Assembly: GCA_031279915.1 (NCBI GenBank)
Contig: JAITHO010000007.1
Span: 1-14,032, forward strand
Reading direction: 5' to 3'
Length of the DNA: 14,032 bases
From: Tannerellaceae bacterium
GTDB lineage: Bacteria; Bacteroidota; Bacteroidia; Bacteroidales; Tannerellaceae
Below, in pieces: positions 1 to 7,901 of this stretch. Position numbers and translations under genes: made by a program. Below the pieces are notes generated by a model, which worked only from the letters and a program-made list of their open reading frames with translations, made no database searches and was not told where the DNA came from. The number at the start of each line of letters is the position of its first letter. Positions within the stretch are counted from its first letter, which is position 1.

Positions 1-1098
1 ACCAACTGCCACGACGTGGTGAACATGCAATACACATCGGGCACCACCGGATTCCCCAAAGGCGTTATGCTCACACATTATAATATAACTAACAATGGAT
101 ACTTCACAGGCGAGGGAATGGGATTCACCCAGGCCGATAAGCTCTGCTGCTGCGTGCCGCTCTTCCATTGCTTCGGCGTGGTGCTGGCCAGCATGAATGT
201 CCTCACCCACGGATGCACACAGGTGATGGTTGAGCGATTCGATCCGCTGGTCGTTTTGGCCTCCATCCATAAAGAAAGATGCACCGCCCTCTACGGCGTA
301 CCCACCATGTTTATAGCCGAGCTCAACCATCCCATGTTCGAAATGTTCGACCTCACATCGCTGCGCACCGGAATAATGGCCGGCTCGCTATGCCCCGAAG
401 AGGTGATGCGGGCCGTGACCGACAAGATGCACATCACCCACATCACCAGCGTGTACGGCCTCACCGAAAGCTCGCCCGGCATGACCCACTCCACCCTGGC
501 CGAAAGCTTCGAGGAGAGATGCACCACCGTCGGCAAAGAATATCCCTTCACCGAAGTGCGAGTAATCGACCCCGCAACCAAACAGGAGTGCGCCCCAGGC
601 GAACAGGGCGAAATGTGCTGCCGCGGATATCTGGTCATGAAGGGATACTACAATAAGCCCAACGAAACAGCCGAAGTGATTGACTCCGACGGATGGCTCC
701 ACAGCGGCGACCTGGGCGTAAAAGACCCGAACGGCAACTATCGCATCACCGGACGCATCAAAGACATGATAATCCGAGGCGGCGAGAATATCTATCCCCG
801 CGAGATAGAGGATTTCCTCTACAAGATGCCGGGCATAAAAGACATACAGGTCGTGGGCGTAGCCTCGCCCAAATATGGCGAAGCCGTAGGCGCCTTCATC
901 ACCCTGCACGAGGATGTGTTGATGACCGAAGAGGACGTTCGCGACTATTGCCGCGGCCAGATAGCCCGCCACAAGATTCCCAAATACATCTTCTTCGTAA
1001 AAGAATTTCCCCTGACCGGAAGCGGCAAAATCCAAAAATTCAAACTCCGCGAACTGAGCCTCCAGCTGCTCGCCGAACGAGGCATCACGGTGGAGTGA
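1..1098 (+). CDS. AMP-forming acyl-CoA synthetase (long-chain-fatty-acid--CoA ligase type), 5' truncated by window edge
   Basis: The ANL-superfamily enzyme activates a carboxylic acid with ATP to an acyl-adenylate and transfers it to CoA. The reading frame is open from base 1, before the first GTG at 16, so the gene starts outside the window; 365 residues are visible. Numbered from the first visible codon: P-loop-like [11 protein letters not shown] at 11-21, adenine-pocket YGLTE at 152-156, SGDLG at 235-239 with the ribose-binding Asp, hinge GRIKD at 251-255, GGEN at 260-263, and the catalytic lysine of the C-terminal lid in GSGK (Lys343). All core motifs are intact. The family is usually about 540-560 residues, so roughly 180 N-terminal residues are missing. 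The substrate cannot be read from the motifs; medium- or long-chain fatty acid is the usual annotation. It converges on the fucosidase gene downstream. Confidence 0.93.
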   Translation, partial: TNCHDVVNMQYTSGTTGFPKGVMLTHYNITNNGYFTGEGMGFTQADKLCCCVPLFHCFGVVLASMNVLTHGCTQVMVERFDPLVVLASIHKERCTALYGVPTMFIAELNHPMFEMFDLTSLRTGIMAGSLCPEEVMRAVTDKMHITHITSVYGLTESSPGMTHSTLAESFEERCTTVGKEYPFTEVRVIDPATKQECAPGEQGEMCCRGYLVMKGYYNKPNETAEVIDSDGWLHSGDLGVKDPNGNYRITGRIKDMIIRGGENIYPREIEDFLYKMPGIKDIQVVGVASPKYGEAVGAFITLHEDVLMTEEDVRDYCRGQIARHKIPKYIFFVKEFPLTGSGKIQKFKLRELSLQLLAERGITVE

Positions 1099-1107
1099 GA
1101 TAAGTTC

Positions 1108-1189
1108 AAAAGGTCATTCCAGCCTGCCCATATAGGCCACTCCCGATTTGGCGGGAATGACCTGCTTGGGCTGGCGGGAATGATCTTTT
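1108..1189. terminator. Palindromic element, probable bidirectional terminator between convergent genes
   Basis: The arms 1108-1130 and 1167-1189 are inverted copies matching at 20 of 23 positions. The outer ends are AAAA on the left and TTTT on the right, so a transcript from either strand would end in a hairpin followed by four U's. The stretch GGCGGGAATGA occurs twice (1150-1160 and 1173-1183), so the left arm can also pair with the nearer copy (1112-1124 with 1150-1162, 12 of 13). A small TCCCG/CGGGA hairpin (1141-1145 with 1152-1156) competes. The position between convergent genes fits termination. The mosaic structure also resembles dispersed palindromic repeats. Confidence 0.6.
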
Positions 1190-1242
1190 GACCGACCCCT
1201 CCTTCCTGCAAATTTATTGCTTACTGATGTTGGGCTGGAGTT

Positions 1243-2628
1243 TTATTGCAGAAAAATTTCGATTACGGGTACTTCGACGTCGGGGCGGCTGACGGGAATG
1301 TTGAGGATGATGTTGCCGGCGGCGGAGTTCTCGGTGGTGTGGCTGCCGGGGGTGGTGTTGGCGGTGAAGCGTATTTCGGAGCCGTCGTTAAGGAGTTGCG
1401 CGTATTTTATTTTGCCGAGATATCCGGGGAGATGGAGCGACTTGAAGGGCCATTCGAGCACGTGTATGTATAGGCGCTTGGCGGTGGGGTTGTATGTGAG
1501 CAGGCAATTTTGGGGGCGCTCAAAGTCGGCAGGAGCGGCTGTACATCCGTATATTGAGCGGCTGTTGTACTTCATCCATCCGGCCAATCCGTCGAGCCGT
1601 TCGTTGGCTCTGTGGTCGAAAAGCCCGCGGGCGGTTGGGCCCACGTTGAGGAGTAGGTTGCCACCTTTGCTGACGGTTTCGATGAGCATAACGACGAGCT
1701 GGTGTACGCTTTTCCAGGAGTATTCGTCGCGATAGTATCCCCATGATCCCGAAAAGGTTTGGCAGGTTTCCCAGGGAACTTTTTGTCCGCGCAGAGTGGG
1801 CCATTCCTGTGGCATGAACTGTTCTGGGGTGACGAAATCCCATCCCCAGTCGGTATCGTTCAGATCCAGTCGGTTGTCAACGAGTATTTGCGGTTGAAGC
1901 TTGCGGATGAGGCGCAGCAAGTCTTCCGACCCCCATTCGGCGTGCCCCTTGCCATTAACTCCGGGGTATGAGAAGTCGAGGAAGAGCTCGTCGATCTGCC
2001 CGTATTTGCTGAGTAGTTCGGTGAGCTGATCTTGCATGTATTTGCGGTATCGTGCCATGTCTCGGCCTTTGTTGAGGTCGGCGATTTTTTGTGGGTCGTC
2101 GCTCCATTGCGGATGATTGCGGTCGACGGGAAAGTCGGGGTGATGCCAGTCGATAAGCGAGTAGTAAAATCCTATGCGTATGCCTTCGGCCCGGAAAGCT
2201 TCGACCAGCGGAGCGATGAGATCCTTTCCGTAGGGCGTATTGGTAACCTTGTAGTCGGTTGCTTTGCTGTCCCAAAGGCAAAAGCCATCGTGGTGTTTGG
2301 TGGTGACGACCACGTACTTCATGCCGGCAGCTCGGGCTTTGGCGGCCCATTCCTTTGGGTTGTAAAGGTCGGGGTCGAAGCGTTCGAAGTAAGTTTGGTA
2401 AACATCATCGCCGAGGCGTTCGTGTCGTTTGACCCATTCGTGTCGGGCGGGTAGGGCATAAATTCCCCAATGAATGAACATGCCGAAGCGATCGTGCGTC
2501 CACCAGGCCATTCGCGCCTCTTTGGCAGCAGGGGTTTCAACAGCCCATGCGGGCGTTTGTTGGGCCGCGAGTTTGGATGCGGCGAAAGTGAGGATGAGAG
2601 TTGTGAGGAAAAGAAGTTTGAGTTTCAT
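1243..2628 (-). CDS. Secreted alpha-L-fucosidase, glycoside hydrolase family GH29
   Basis: The 461-residue protein is a probable exo-acting fucosidase that removes terminal L-fucose from glycans in the periplasm or outside the cell. Residues 1-22 form a Sec signal peptide (Lys-rich start, hydrophobic stretch, cleavage near LAAQQ). Family motifs are in order: FGMFIHWGIYA at 48-58, TTKHHDGFCLWDSK at 109-122 with the paired substrate histidines, FYYSLIDWHHPD at 154-165, and LFLDF at 215-219, where Asp218 is the likely nucleophile. PWETC at 285-289 puts Glu287 where the Bacteroides GH29 acid/base residue lies. The WFDG context usual at the nucleophile is replaced by FLDFSYPG. A short beta-rich C-terminal domain follows (about 370-461), with no T9SS CTD signal visible. 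It lies 41 bp behind the cation exporter gene and is probably co-transcribed with it. The family call is firm; linkage specificity is unknown. Confidence 0.93.
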   Translation of the reverse strand: MKLKLLFLTTLILTFAASKLAAQQTPAWAVETPAAKEARMAWWTHDRFGMFIHWGIYALPARHEWVKRHERLGDDVYQTYFERFDPDLYNPKEWAAKARAAGMKYVVVTTKHHDGFCLWDSKATDYKVTNTPYGKDLIAPLVEAFRAEGIRIGFYYSLIDWHHPDFPVDRNHPQWSDDPQKIADLNKGRDMARYRKYMQDQLTELLSKYGQIDELFLDFSYPGVNGKGHAEWGSEDLLRLIRKLQPQILVDNRLDLNDTDWGWDFVTPEQFMPQEWPTLRGQKVPWETCQTFSGSWGYYRDEYSWKSVHQLVVMLIETVSKGGNLLLNVGPTARGLFDHRANERLDGLAGWMKYNSRSIYGCTAAPADFERPQNCLLTYNPTAKRLYIHVLEWPFKSLHLPGYLGKIKYAQLLNDGSEIRFTANTTPGSHTTENSAAGNIILNIPVSRPDVEVPVIEIFLQ

Positions 2629-2669
2629 AAGATTGTTATTAAATGGTTGAACATATTATAGTGTGAAAA

Positions 2670-3584
2670 TTATGTGCAGCAGGAGTTGATGTAGTCGCAG
2701 TCTTCCGGGCCGTTTTCAGTTTCGAGGGTAGAGTGGTGGATATTAAGGTCAGAAAGTTTTCGCTTCACTTCGAGCTTAAGCTGTGCCGTGCGGTTTATGC
2801 TGAGGTTAGGTTGTACGACGATGTGTGCCGACAGGATATTGTACTCGCCGTCCATCGACCAGATGTGCAGGTCGTGAATGCTCTCCACTCCCTCCACCTG
2901 CATGATAGCCGTCTGCACATCGGCGGCAGATAGCGTCGTTGGCGCTCCTTGCAGTATAACTCTGAAGAGCTGCCTGAGGTTGCGGTAGATATTGAGCAGA
3001 ATAAATGCGGCTATTCCGAGCGACATCAGAGGGTCGAGCGCCGGAAAATCCACGACCATCATGACCGCACTTCCTACCATGACGGCTATCCATCCGAGCG
3101 CATCCTCCAGCAAGTGCAGGCTCACGGTTCGCTCGTTGAGCGACCTCCCTCGCCGCAGCCTCAGCATCGCAATCCCATTGATAGCCACTCCAAAGACGGC
3201 CAGGATGAACATTCCCCGCGCATCCGCCTCCTCAGGCCTGATCAACCTCTGCACGCTTTCGACCACAACAAACAGCGATCCCGCAAACAGCACCACAGTA
3301 TTGATCATGGCTCCCACGAGCGCGAACCGCCGGTAGCCATACGAGTATCGCTCATCCCTCCCCCTCTTCGATATCCTCTGAAAAAACCAAGCGAACCCCA
3401 GCGAAAAACAATCGCCAAAATCATGCAGCGCATCCGACAGTATAGCCACACTGTTAGTAAATAATCCGCCCACCACCTCAATCACTGCAAACAGCAAGTT
3501 GAGCAAAAAAGCGAACAGGATATTGCCCTCAGCATCCTGCGGATGATGATTGTGGGAGTGATGATGATGAGAATGATGCGGCAT
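2670..3584 (-). CDS. Cation diffusion facilitator (CDF) family zinc/cation exporter, CzcD/ZitB-like
   Basis: The inner-membrane antiporter exports Zn2+ or similar divalent cations from the cytoplasm using the proton gradient. The 304-residue length is typical. The start at ATG 3582-3584 opens a histidine-rich cytoplasmic N-terminus (nine His among residues 3-14), a common metal-sensing feature of zinc CDFs. Six hydrophobic segments follow at about 22-42, 45-69, 87-111, 124-141, 157-178 and 182-200. The transport-site ligands are both HxxxD pairs: LHDFGD gives His54/Asp58 and LHLLED gives His157/Asp161, the arrangement linked to zinc selectivity. The cytoplasmic C-terminal domain (about 205-304) has the GVESIHDLHIWSM strand motif and ends in a Cys-rich tail (DCDYINSCC), which may also bind metal. 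A promoter sits just upstream and the fucosidase gene just downstream; no metal-responsive regulator is in view. Confidence 0.93.
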   Translation of the reverse strand: MPHHSHHHHSHNHHPQDAEGNILFAFLLNLLFAVIEVVGGLFTNSVAILSDALHDFGDCFSLGFAWFFQRISKRGRDERYSYGYRRFALVGAMINTVVLFAGSLFVVVESVQRLIRPEEADARGMFILAVFGVAINGIAMLRLRRGRSLNERTVSLHLLEDALGWIAVMVGSAVMMVVDFPALDPLMSLGIAAFILLNIYRNLRQLFRVILQGAPTTLSAADVQTAIMQVEGVESIHDLHIWSMDGEYNILSAHIVVQPNLSINRTAQLKLEVKRKLSDLNIHHSTLETENGPEDCDYINSCCT

Positions 3585-3617
3585 CGCGGTTATTTTCCTA
3601 ATAAGTATGATTCAGGG

Positions 3618-3646
3618 CAAAGATAATCCAAAGCCCGTATAAACAA
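3618..3646 (-). promoter_or_regulatory. Bacteroidota-type promoter for the CDF exporter
   Basis: On the minus strand TATCTTTG (3625-3618) matches the -7 consensus TAnnTTTG. A TTG (3646-3644), within TTTGTTT, lies 18 nt upstream as the -33 element. Transcription would begin near 3611, giving a leader of about 27 nt before the ATG at 3584. It sits immediately after the terminator of the upstream lipoprotein operon, so the exporter has its own start site. Confidence 0.7.
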
Positions 3647-3667
3647 AGCGGCCCTGCATCTGCCACC

Positions 3668-3704
3668 AAAAAAAGCCACCCACAGGACTTACCTCATGGG
3701 TGGC
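3668..3704 (-). terminator. Strong intrinsic terminator of the lipoprotein operon
   Basis: Read on the minus strand, GCCACCCA (3704-3697) pairs perfectly with TGGGTGGC (3682-3675) around a 14-nt loop, and a run of seven T's follows at once (3674-3668). This is a canonical Rho-independent terminator. It lies 222 nt beyond the stop codon of the second lipoprotein gene and upstream of the exporter promoter, so it separates the two transcription units. Confidence 0.85.
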
Positions 3705-3926
3705 ACAACGGTTAAAAGTAGCTTAATATAGAATAGTTAAGGGTCGATAACAACTAAAATACTTTGCGAGATATGGTGCACACAGAACAGATAATTTTTT
3801 TGGCCGTTAGGTATGCCGGCCATGTATCTTCCATCTCAGCAGATGGGTAGAGACGCCCCTTTGGAGAGCGCCTCTACTTTAGTTAAACTCATTACAAACT
3901 TGAACATCTCTTTAGGTTCGCTTATT
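3705..3926 (-). other. Long structured 3' untranslated region with three consecutive hairpins
   Basis: The 342-bp gap between the exporter and the lipoprotein operon holds the promoter and terminator listed separately, plus this 222-bp stretch with no credible gene. It contains three inverted repeats in a row: TGGCCG/CGGCCA (3801-3806 and 3817-3822), CCATCT/AGATGG (3831-3836 and 3841-3846, 4-nt loop), and GTAGAGACGC/GCGCCTCTAC (3847-3856 and 3868-3877, 9 of 10 pairing). None is followed by a T-run on the minus strand, so they do not look like extra terminators. They may stabilise the mRNA end, form a 3'-UTR-derived small RNA ending at 3668, or be remnants of palindromic repeats. Confidence 0.5.
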
Positions 3927-5888
3927 TTATTTCAGATTAAATACGAGCCGGAAGCCGGTATATTCATGCGACCAGTTATTAGTTATCTGTACGGAGAACC
4001 TGAACGTCATTGATGCGTATGACAGCGGCGATGTCCAGCTACCTCCGCGCGTTGATCCGTAGATAGTTCCGGAAACAGCCTGCGTTGTGCCGTTCGGATC
4101 CTCAACAGGTTGGTTGGTGGGATAGCCCGTTTGGGTCGGGTACCTGTCGAGGCACCACTCCATCATGTTTCCGAAAATATCGTAGAGGTTCCAGTCGGTA
4201 GGATCCTTCGCTCCCACCGGATTGGTGGTAGTCTTGTTATACCATGCGATGGGATCCATGCTTGCTGCGACGCCATCGGTTGAGCCGTCGTAATAGTCGC
4301 CTGTTTTTCCGGCCCTTGCAGCGAACTCCCATTGCGCTTCGGTGGGAAGCGAGGCATCGGCTCCGGCCCATGCGGCATAAGCCATGGCTCCGTACCAGCT
4401 AACCCAGCTGACAGGCCGGTCGGGATAATCCGAGTACCAGATTTTGTTCGTTGCGTCATACTTCACAGTAACGGTGCCGCCAGCCAGAGAACCGGTTTTG
4501 CCGATGCAATTCAATCCGAGAATGGTAACGTTGCTGGCATTAGCCGGAGCTCCGGGCACCAGTGCGCGGATGTCGGCAAGGATGCCCCAGTCGCCCGGCA
4601 TAGGTGTGGCGCCAATATCGTTAAGGAAGAGGGCAAACTGTTTGTTGGTTACTTCGTATTGCCCCATGAGGTACGAATGGGTGAGCGTAACCTTGTGTAT
4701 AGGCGTTGTTGGCAAGTTAGTTCCGCCGGTGAAGGTTGTCCACTTATTACTTCCCATCATGAAAGGCTTGTCGGGGTGAATATATACCACCTTCATGGTG
4801 TCGAGATATCGCTGCGTAGCCGCATCGTAGTGGATAGGCACAATACCGAGCGTTCCGCTTGGGTTGTGATACACCTCGTCGACGTCGTCGGTGCCGGGCG
4901 CATCCGGAGCCCAGTCGTCCCAGTTGGTGATAGTTGCGTCGAACAGTATGTGCTGCTCGTCTTGGAGCGTAAGATTGAAAGTATATACCAGTCCGCGATG
5001 GAATGTAGGAATGGGTTTGAGTCCTGTTTGCGGGATTTTCCATGTGAATTGCCTCCCATTACCGGTTATAAACTGCACCAGCTCCTTCTCAAACACTACG
5101 TCGTGCGGAATTATGATAGCCTGATAGGTAGTGTCGAATCCGGCATTAGGAACCGGCAGACCGTACATTCCAATAGGTTTAGGAGCGCCAATATTGCTGA
5201 GCTGTGAGTCGCCAAGGCCGAAGGTTGCCTGCGAAGGCATGCTGTTGATGGTAGCCGTCATTCCGGGAATCACAATACCCGGCGAAGGTCTTGGCTTGGT
5301 TTTGACGTTCACCACGATTTTGGTCAGCATGTGTTCGAACTGGAGGTGCACAGCCGAGCCAGACGAGCTTTTGTCGTATCCCGCGCCGGAGTTATCCTCA
5401 ATAACGTAGAGCAGATCGAGATGCGTAGTATCCTCCTGATTGCTCACGTCGACAGGGTATTTGTAGTCGATAATCCCATCAGCTCCTCCGTTGGGCTTCC
5501 ATGGATAGTAAGCTCTGAACTCAACAGGACTGCCATCATTAGGGTAATAAACCGTTTGGCTTATAACCGAAGGTTTGATAGGAGTATCAGGCACGGTCGA
5601 AGCGTCGCTAACCACGTAGAGGCGGTTGTCGGCAATGCTGGTCGCAACTGTGCCTGTCAGCAAATCCAGCATGTATATACCAATGGAATCGTTGTTGATC
5701 CACAGCGGTTGCCCTACGTAAGTAGTTCTCGTAGCGGCGCTGGTCGGAATAGAGAACTGTACAGCCTTAGGCAGCACGTTGTCGATCGGCGATCCGTCGG
5801 GAACGTAGGCCGTGTCTGACGAACAGGCGTAGAAAGCCGAGAATCCGAGAACCGTTATCAGCGCGAAAAAATATTTTATTGTCTTCAT
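3927..5888 (-). CDS. Surface lipoprotein: fimbrillin-like N-terminus fused to FGE-sulfatase/SUMF1-type C-terminal domain (second of tandem pair)
   Basis: A 653-residue lipoprotein. The signal peptide ends at Cys22 (FYAC), in the relaxed lipobox seen in Bacteroidota; the mature end CSSDTAY carries an early acidic residue, compatible with outward display. Residues about 40-326 resemble the fimbrillin/Mfa-like family: AATRTT (51-56), DSIGIYM (67-73), FRAYYPW (124-130), LQFEHMLTK (182-190), and a closing strand pair YTFNLTL (302-308) and ATITNWDDW (318-326). Residues about 375-653 form an FGE-sulfatase domain: FMMGS (376-380), YEVTNKQF (411-418), VSWYGAMAYAAWAG (496-509), LPTEAQWEFAARAG (514-527), YDIFGNMMEW (569-578), RGGSW (614-618), GFRLVF (645-650). 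The C-terminal region holds no cysteine, so the copper-binding pair of true formylglycine-generating enzymes is absent. A binding or structural role is more likely than catalysis. It lies 32 bp behind its paralogue. Confidence 0.85.
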   Translation of the reverse strand: MKTIKYFFALITVLGFSAFYACSSDTAYVPDGSPIDNVLPKAVQFSIPTSAATRTTYVGQPLWINNDSIGIYMLDLLTGTVATSIADNRLYVVSDASTVPDTPIKPSVISQTVYYPNDGSPVEFRAYYPWKPNGGADGIIDYKYPVDVSNQEDTTHLDLLYVIEDNSGAGYDKSSSGSAVHLQFEHMLTKIVVNVKTKPRPSPGIVIPGMTATINSMPSQATFGLGDSQLSNIGAPKPIGMYGLPVPNAGFDTTYQAIIIPHDVVFEKELVQFITGNGRQFTWKIPQTGLKPIPTFHRGLVYTFNLTLQDEQHILFDATITNWDDWAPDAPGTDDVDEVYHNPSGTLGIVPIHYDAATQRYLDTMKVVYIHPDKPFMMGSNKWTTFTGGTNLPTTPIHKVTLTHSYLMGQYEVTNKQFALFLNDIGATPMPGDWGILADIRALVPGAPANASNVTILGLNCIGKTGSLAGGTVTVKYDATNKIWYSDYPDRPVSWVSWYGAMAYAAWAGADASLPTEAQWEFAARAGKTGDYYDGSTDGVAASMDPIAWYNKTTTNPVGAKDPTDWNLYDIFGNMMEWCLDRYPTQTGYPTNQPVEDPNGTTQAVSGTIYGSTRGGSWTSPLSYASMTFRFSVQITNNWSHEYTGFRLVFNLK

Positions 5889-5920
5889 AATCGTTTAAAT
5901 GTTGTTTTTAACGTTTGACA

Positions 5921-7816
5921 TTAATTCAAGGGGAATATTACGCGGAATCCGATTTTGTCGGTTTTACTATCCAGCTTGCTTGCAAATCTTCTTGAGATGT
6001 AGAAGAGGTTGTTGGTTGAGCCTCCGCTTGCCCCTCTCAGTACGGCGAAGGAGGAGGTAGCGAATCCTGAAGCCGTTCCCTTATAGTCATCCGGAGTGGA
6101 TGGAGGATAAACCTCGGTTTTACCGTTGCCGACTACTCTGTCGTACACCCATTCTTCAGCATTTCCGAAGACATCGTAGAGGTTATATCCGTTGGGATTC
6201 TTTGTCCTCACGCTGCCTATGGAGGTCGTCGCATAAGCTCCCATACCGGTACCTGTGGGAGTTTCGTCCAAGTATTGCTCCAGCGGATCCAGTCCTCCGC
6301 GAGCCGAGTATTCCCATTCGGCCTCAGTTGGCAGATCTCCGCCGGCCCATCTGGCATAAGCCAAGGCTCCGTACCAGCTCACGTTAGTAATAGCGTAGTC
6401 GGGATGAGAAGTTGTCCAAACAATGTTCGCTCCGCTTCCGCTAACGGTTAAGCCATTCGCATTGTTACTGAGGAGAATCTGCGAAGTAGGCGAAGGAGCT
6501 TCCGGCACCCATTTATAGATGTCGATAGCCGTAGTTCCCGTCAAGCCGGTTCCTGTAGTAGCAATAAGGCTATCGTTAAGGTACTTTACAAACTTTAGAT
6601 ACTGAGCGTTCGTAATCTCCGTTTGCGTCATCTGGAAGGATCGCGTAAAGGTTTGCTGATGCTCCGGCCCTATTCCCAAGATAGAATTGGTATTGAGCGT
6701 AGCATCATTGGAGCCCATCAAGAAGGAAGCCGCCGGAATGAAGCTAACGTCAAGCGTATCGAGCCCTCCTTGGATGAACTTCTTGGAAACAACGCCAACC
6801 TTGTCGGGATTAACAATTTGGTCGCCTATATCCTCTCCGGGCTTCCATTCGTCTATATCAACCGTGAAGTGCACGTCGGCCTCTCCGAAGAGCGTCAGGT
6901 TGAAAGTATAGATCAGCCCAGGCTTGAAATCATTGGTGCTTGGATCGAGCACGGCGCCGAGTGATGAGATATCCCAGGTGAACACCCGCCTGGAAGTTTT
7001 GAACTGCACGAAGGCGTTTGCCCCCGGCACGTGCGGGATGATGATAGCCTTGTAAGTCGTATCAGCCTTCTGCGCCTTATCGGTACGCATCTGCGGCGCA
7101 TATCCCAACATTCCAAGATTGCCAAAGTGCGGCGTAGATCCGAGCGTGCCGTCTTTAAGATCCAGAGTTGTAGTGATAGGCGTGTTGCCAATGATAGCCT
7201 CCATTCCGGCAATGTTGATGTCATTAGTTCCGGTTTCGATGCTGACGTTGATAACAAGCTTGGTCAGTACATGCTGGAAATCGAGCGGAACATGTCCGGC
7301 GGCAGTGCTGATATCCAGCCCGCTCGGGAAGGCAGCTGTCTTATTCGTATAGGCATAAAGCACGTCAATGTGCGTCGTATCGAACTGCTGCTGGATGTCG
7401 ATGGGATAGATGAAGGTTGAGCTCACTCCTCCCGGCCCCGTAGGCTTAAAAGGATAGTAAGCCACGAAGTCCATCGGCTGTGTGCCCTCCCAGTAGATCG
7501 TTTGCGCCGCATTTCCGGGTTGCAAATTATCCGTCGTGACGGCAACAGTGCTAACGGTATATAGCCTGTTGGCCGCCTTGTTTGCCGCGAGGCCGGTGCC
7601 ATTGTGCGTCATGTAGATGCCTACCGAGTCGCCGAGCACCCATTCATCTCCGCCGTTTGTAGTACGGGTGGCCGGAGAATGTGAGGAGAACTTCACAGCC
7701 GAGATCTCATTCGGCTTGGCATCTTGCGGCAAGTAAGTATCCTCCGTGGAGCAGGCCTGAAATCCAAGTAGCACGAGGCCTGTCAAAGCTAAAAGAAAGA
7801 AAATTTTTCTACTCAT
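5921..7816 (-). CDS. Surface lipoprotein: fimbrillin-like N-terminus fused to FGE-sulfatase/SUMF1-type C-terminal domain (first of tandem pair)
   Basis: I choose ATG 7816-7814 rather than the in-frame TTG at 7840. It gives a compact signal peptide and places the lipid cysteine at residue 22, as in the paralogue. The protein is then 631 residues, beginning MSRKIFFLLAL and reaching GFQAC, with CSTEDTY after cleavage (acidic +3/+4, compatible with surface export). The fimbrillin-like part covers about 40-325: PATRTT (48-53), GDSVGIYM (62-69), DFVAYYPF (116-123), LDFQHVLTK (178-186), YTFNLTL (303-309). The FGE-sulfatase part covers about 360-631: FLMGS (365-369), TEITNAQY (399-406), VSWYGALAYARWAG (479-492), LPTEAEWEYSARGG (495-508), YDVFGNAEEW (547-556), LRGASGG (593-599), GFRVIF (623-628). 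Apart from the lipobox Cys the protein has no cysteines, so FGE catalysis is not expected. PorK/GldK also carry FGE-like domains but lack the fimbrillin module. Confidence 0.85.
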   Translation of the reverse strand: MSRKIFFLLALTGLVLLGFQACSTEDTYLPQDAKPNEISAVKFSSHSPATRTTNGGDEWVLGDSVGIYMTHNGTGLAANKAANRLYTVSTVAVTTDNLQPGNAAQTIYWEGTQPMDFVAYYPFKPTGPGGVSSTFIYPIDIQQQFDTTHIDVLYAYTNKTAAFPSGLDISTAAGHVPLDFQHVLTKLVINVSIETGTNDINIAGMEAIIGNTPITTTLDLKDGTLGSTPHFGNLGMLGYAPQMRTDKAQKADTTYKAIIIPHVPGANAFVQFKTSRRVFTWDISSLGAVLDPSTNDFKPGLIYTFNLTLFGEADVHFTVDIDEWKPGEDIGDQIVNPDKVGVVSKKFIQGGLDTLDVSFIPAASFLMGSNDATLNTNSILGIGPEHQQTFTRSFQMTQTEITNAQYLKFVKYLNDSLIATTGTGLTGTTAIDIYKWVPEAPSPTSQILLSNNANGLTVSGSGANIVWTTSHPDYAITNVSWYGALAYARWAGGDLPTEAEWEYSARGGLDPLEQYLDETPTGTGMGAYATTSIGSVRTKNPNGYNLYDVFGNAEEWVYDRVVGNGKTEVYPPSTPDDYKGTASGFATSSFAVLRGASGGSTNNLFYISRRFASKLDSKTDKIGFRVIFPLN

Positions 7817-7901
7817 TGTTAGGAATTTTTTAAATAACAATTTGAATAAATTAAAGAGACTAGTTCAAAAAAGGATGAGTTAACCATTGTGAAAATAATC
7901 T

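Noticed and set aside
388..1035. Minus-strand open frame of 215 codons
   Set aside because: It is entirely antisense to the acyl-CoA synthetase, whose motifs are intact; it reflects codon bias.
1243..2628. Fucosidase as a T9SS cargo protein
   Set aside because: Its C-terminus lacks the recognisable CTD pattern (a conserved Gly-rich strand followed by a lysine-ended strand); it has only an ordinary signal peptide.
3813..4013. Small plus-strand frame near the end of the lipoprotein operon
   Set aside because: It spans the hairpin array and then the antisense strand of the lipoprotein C-terminus, with no protein-like features.
3927..7816. Identification of the tandem lipoproteins as PorK/GldK, the FGE-like ring proteins of T9SS
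   Set aside because: The N-terminal halves are fimbrillin-like, the proteins are longer than PorK, and no porL, porM or porN neighbours are present.
3927..7816. Active formylglycine-generating enzymes maturing a sulfatase
   Set aside because: The C-terminal catalytic cysteine pair is missing in both and no sulfatase gene is in the window.
7814..7840. TTG start at 7840 for the first lipoprotein
   Set aside because: ATG 7816 gives a normal lipoprotein signal peptide and puts the lipid cysteine at residue 22, identical to the paralogue.
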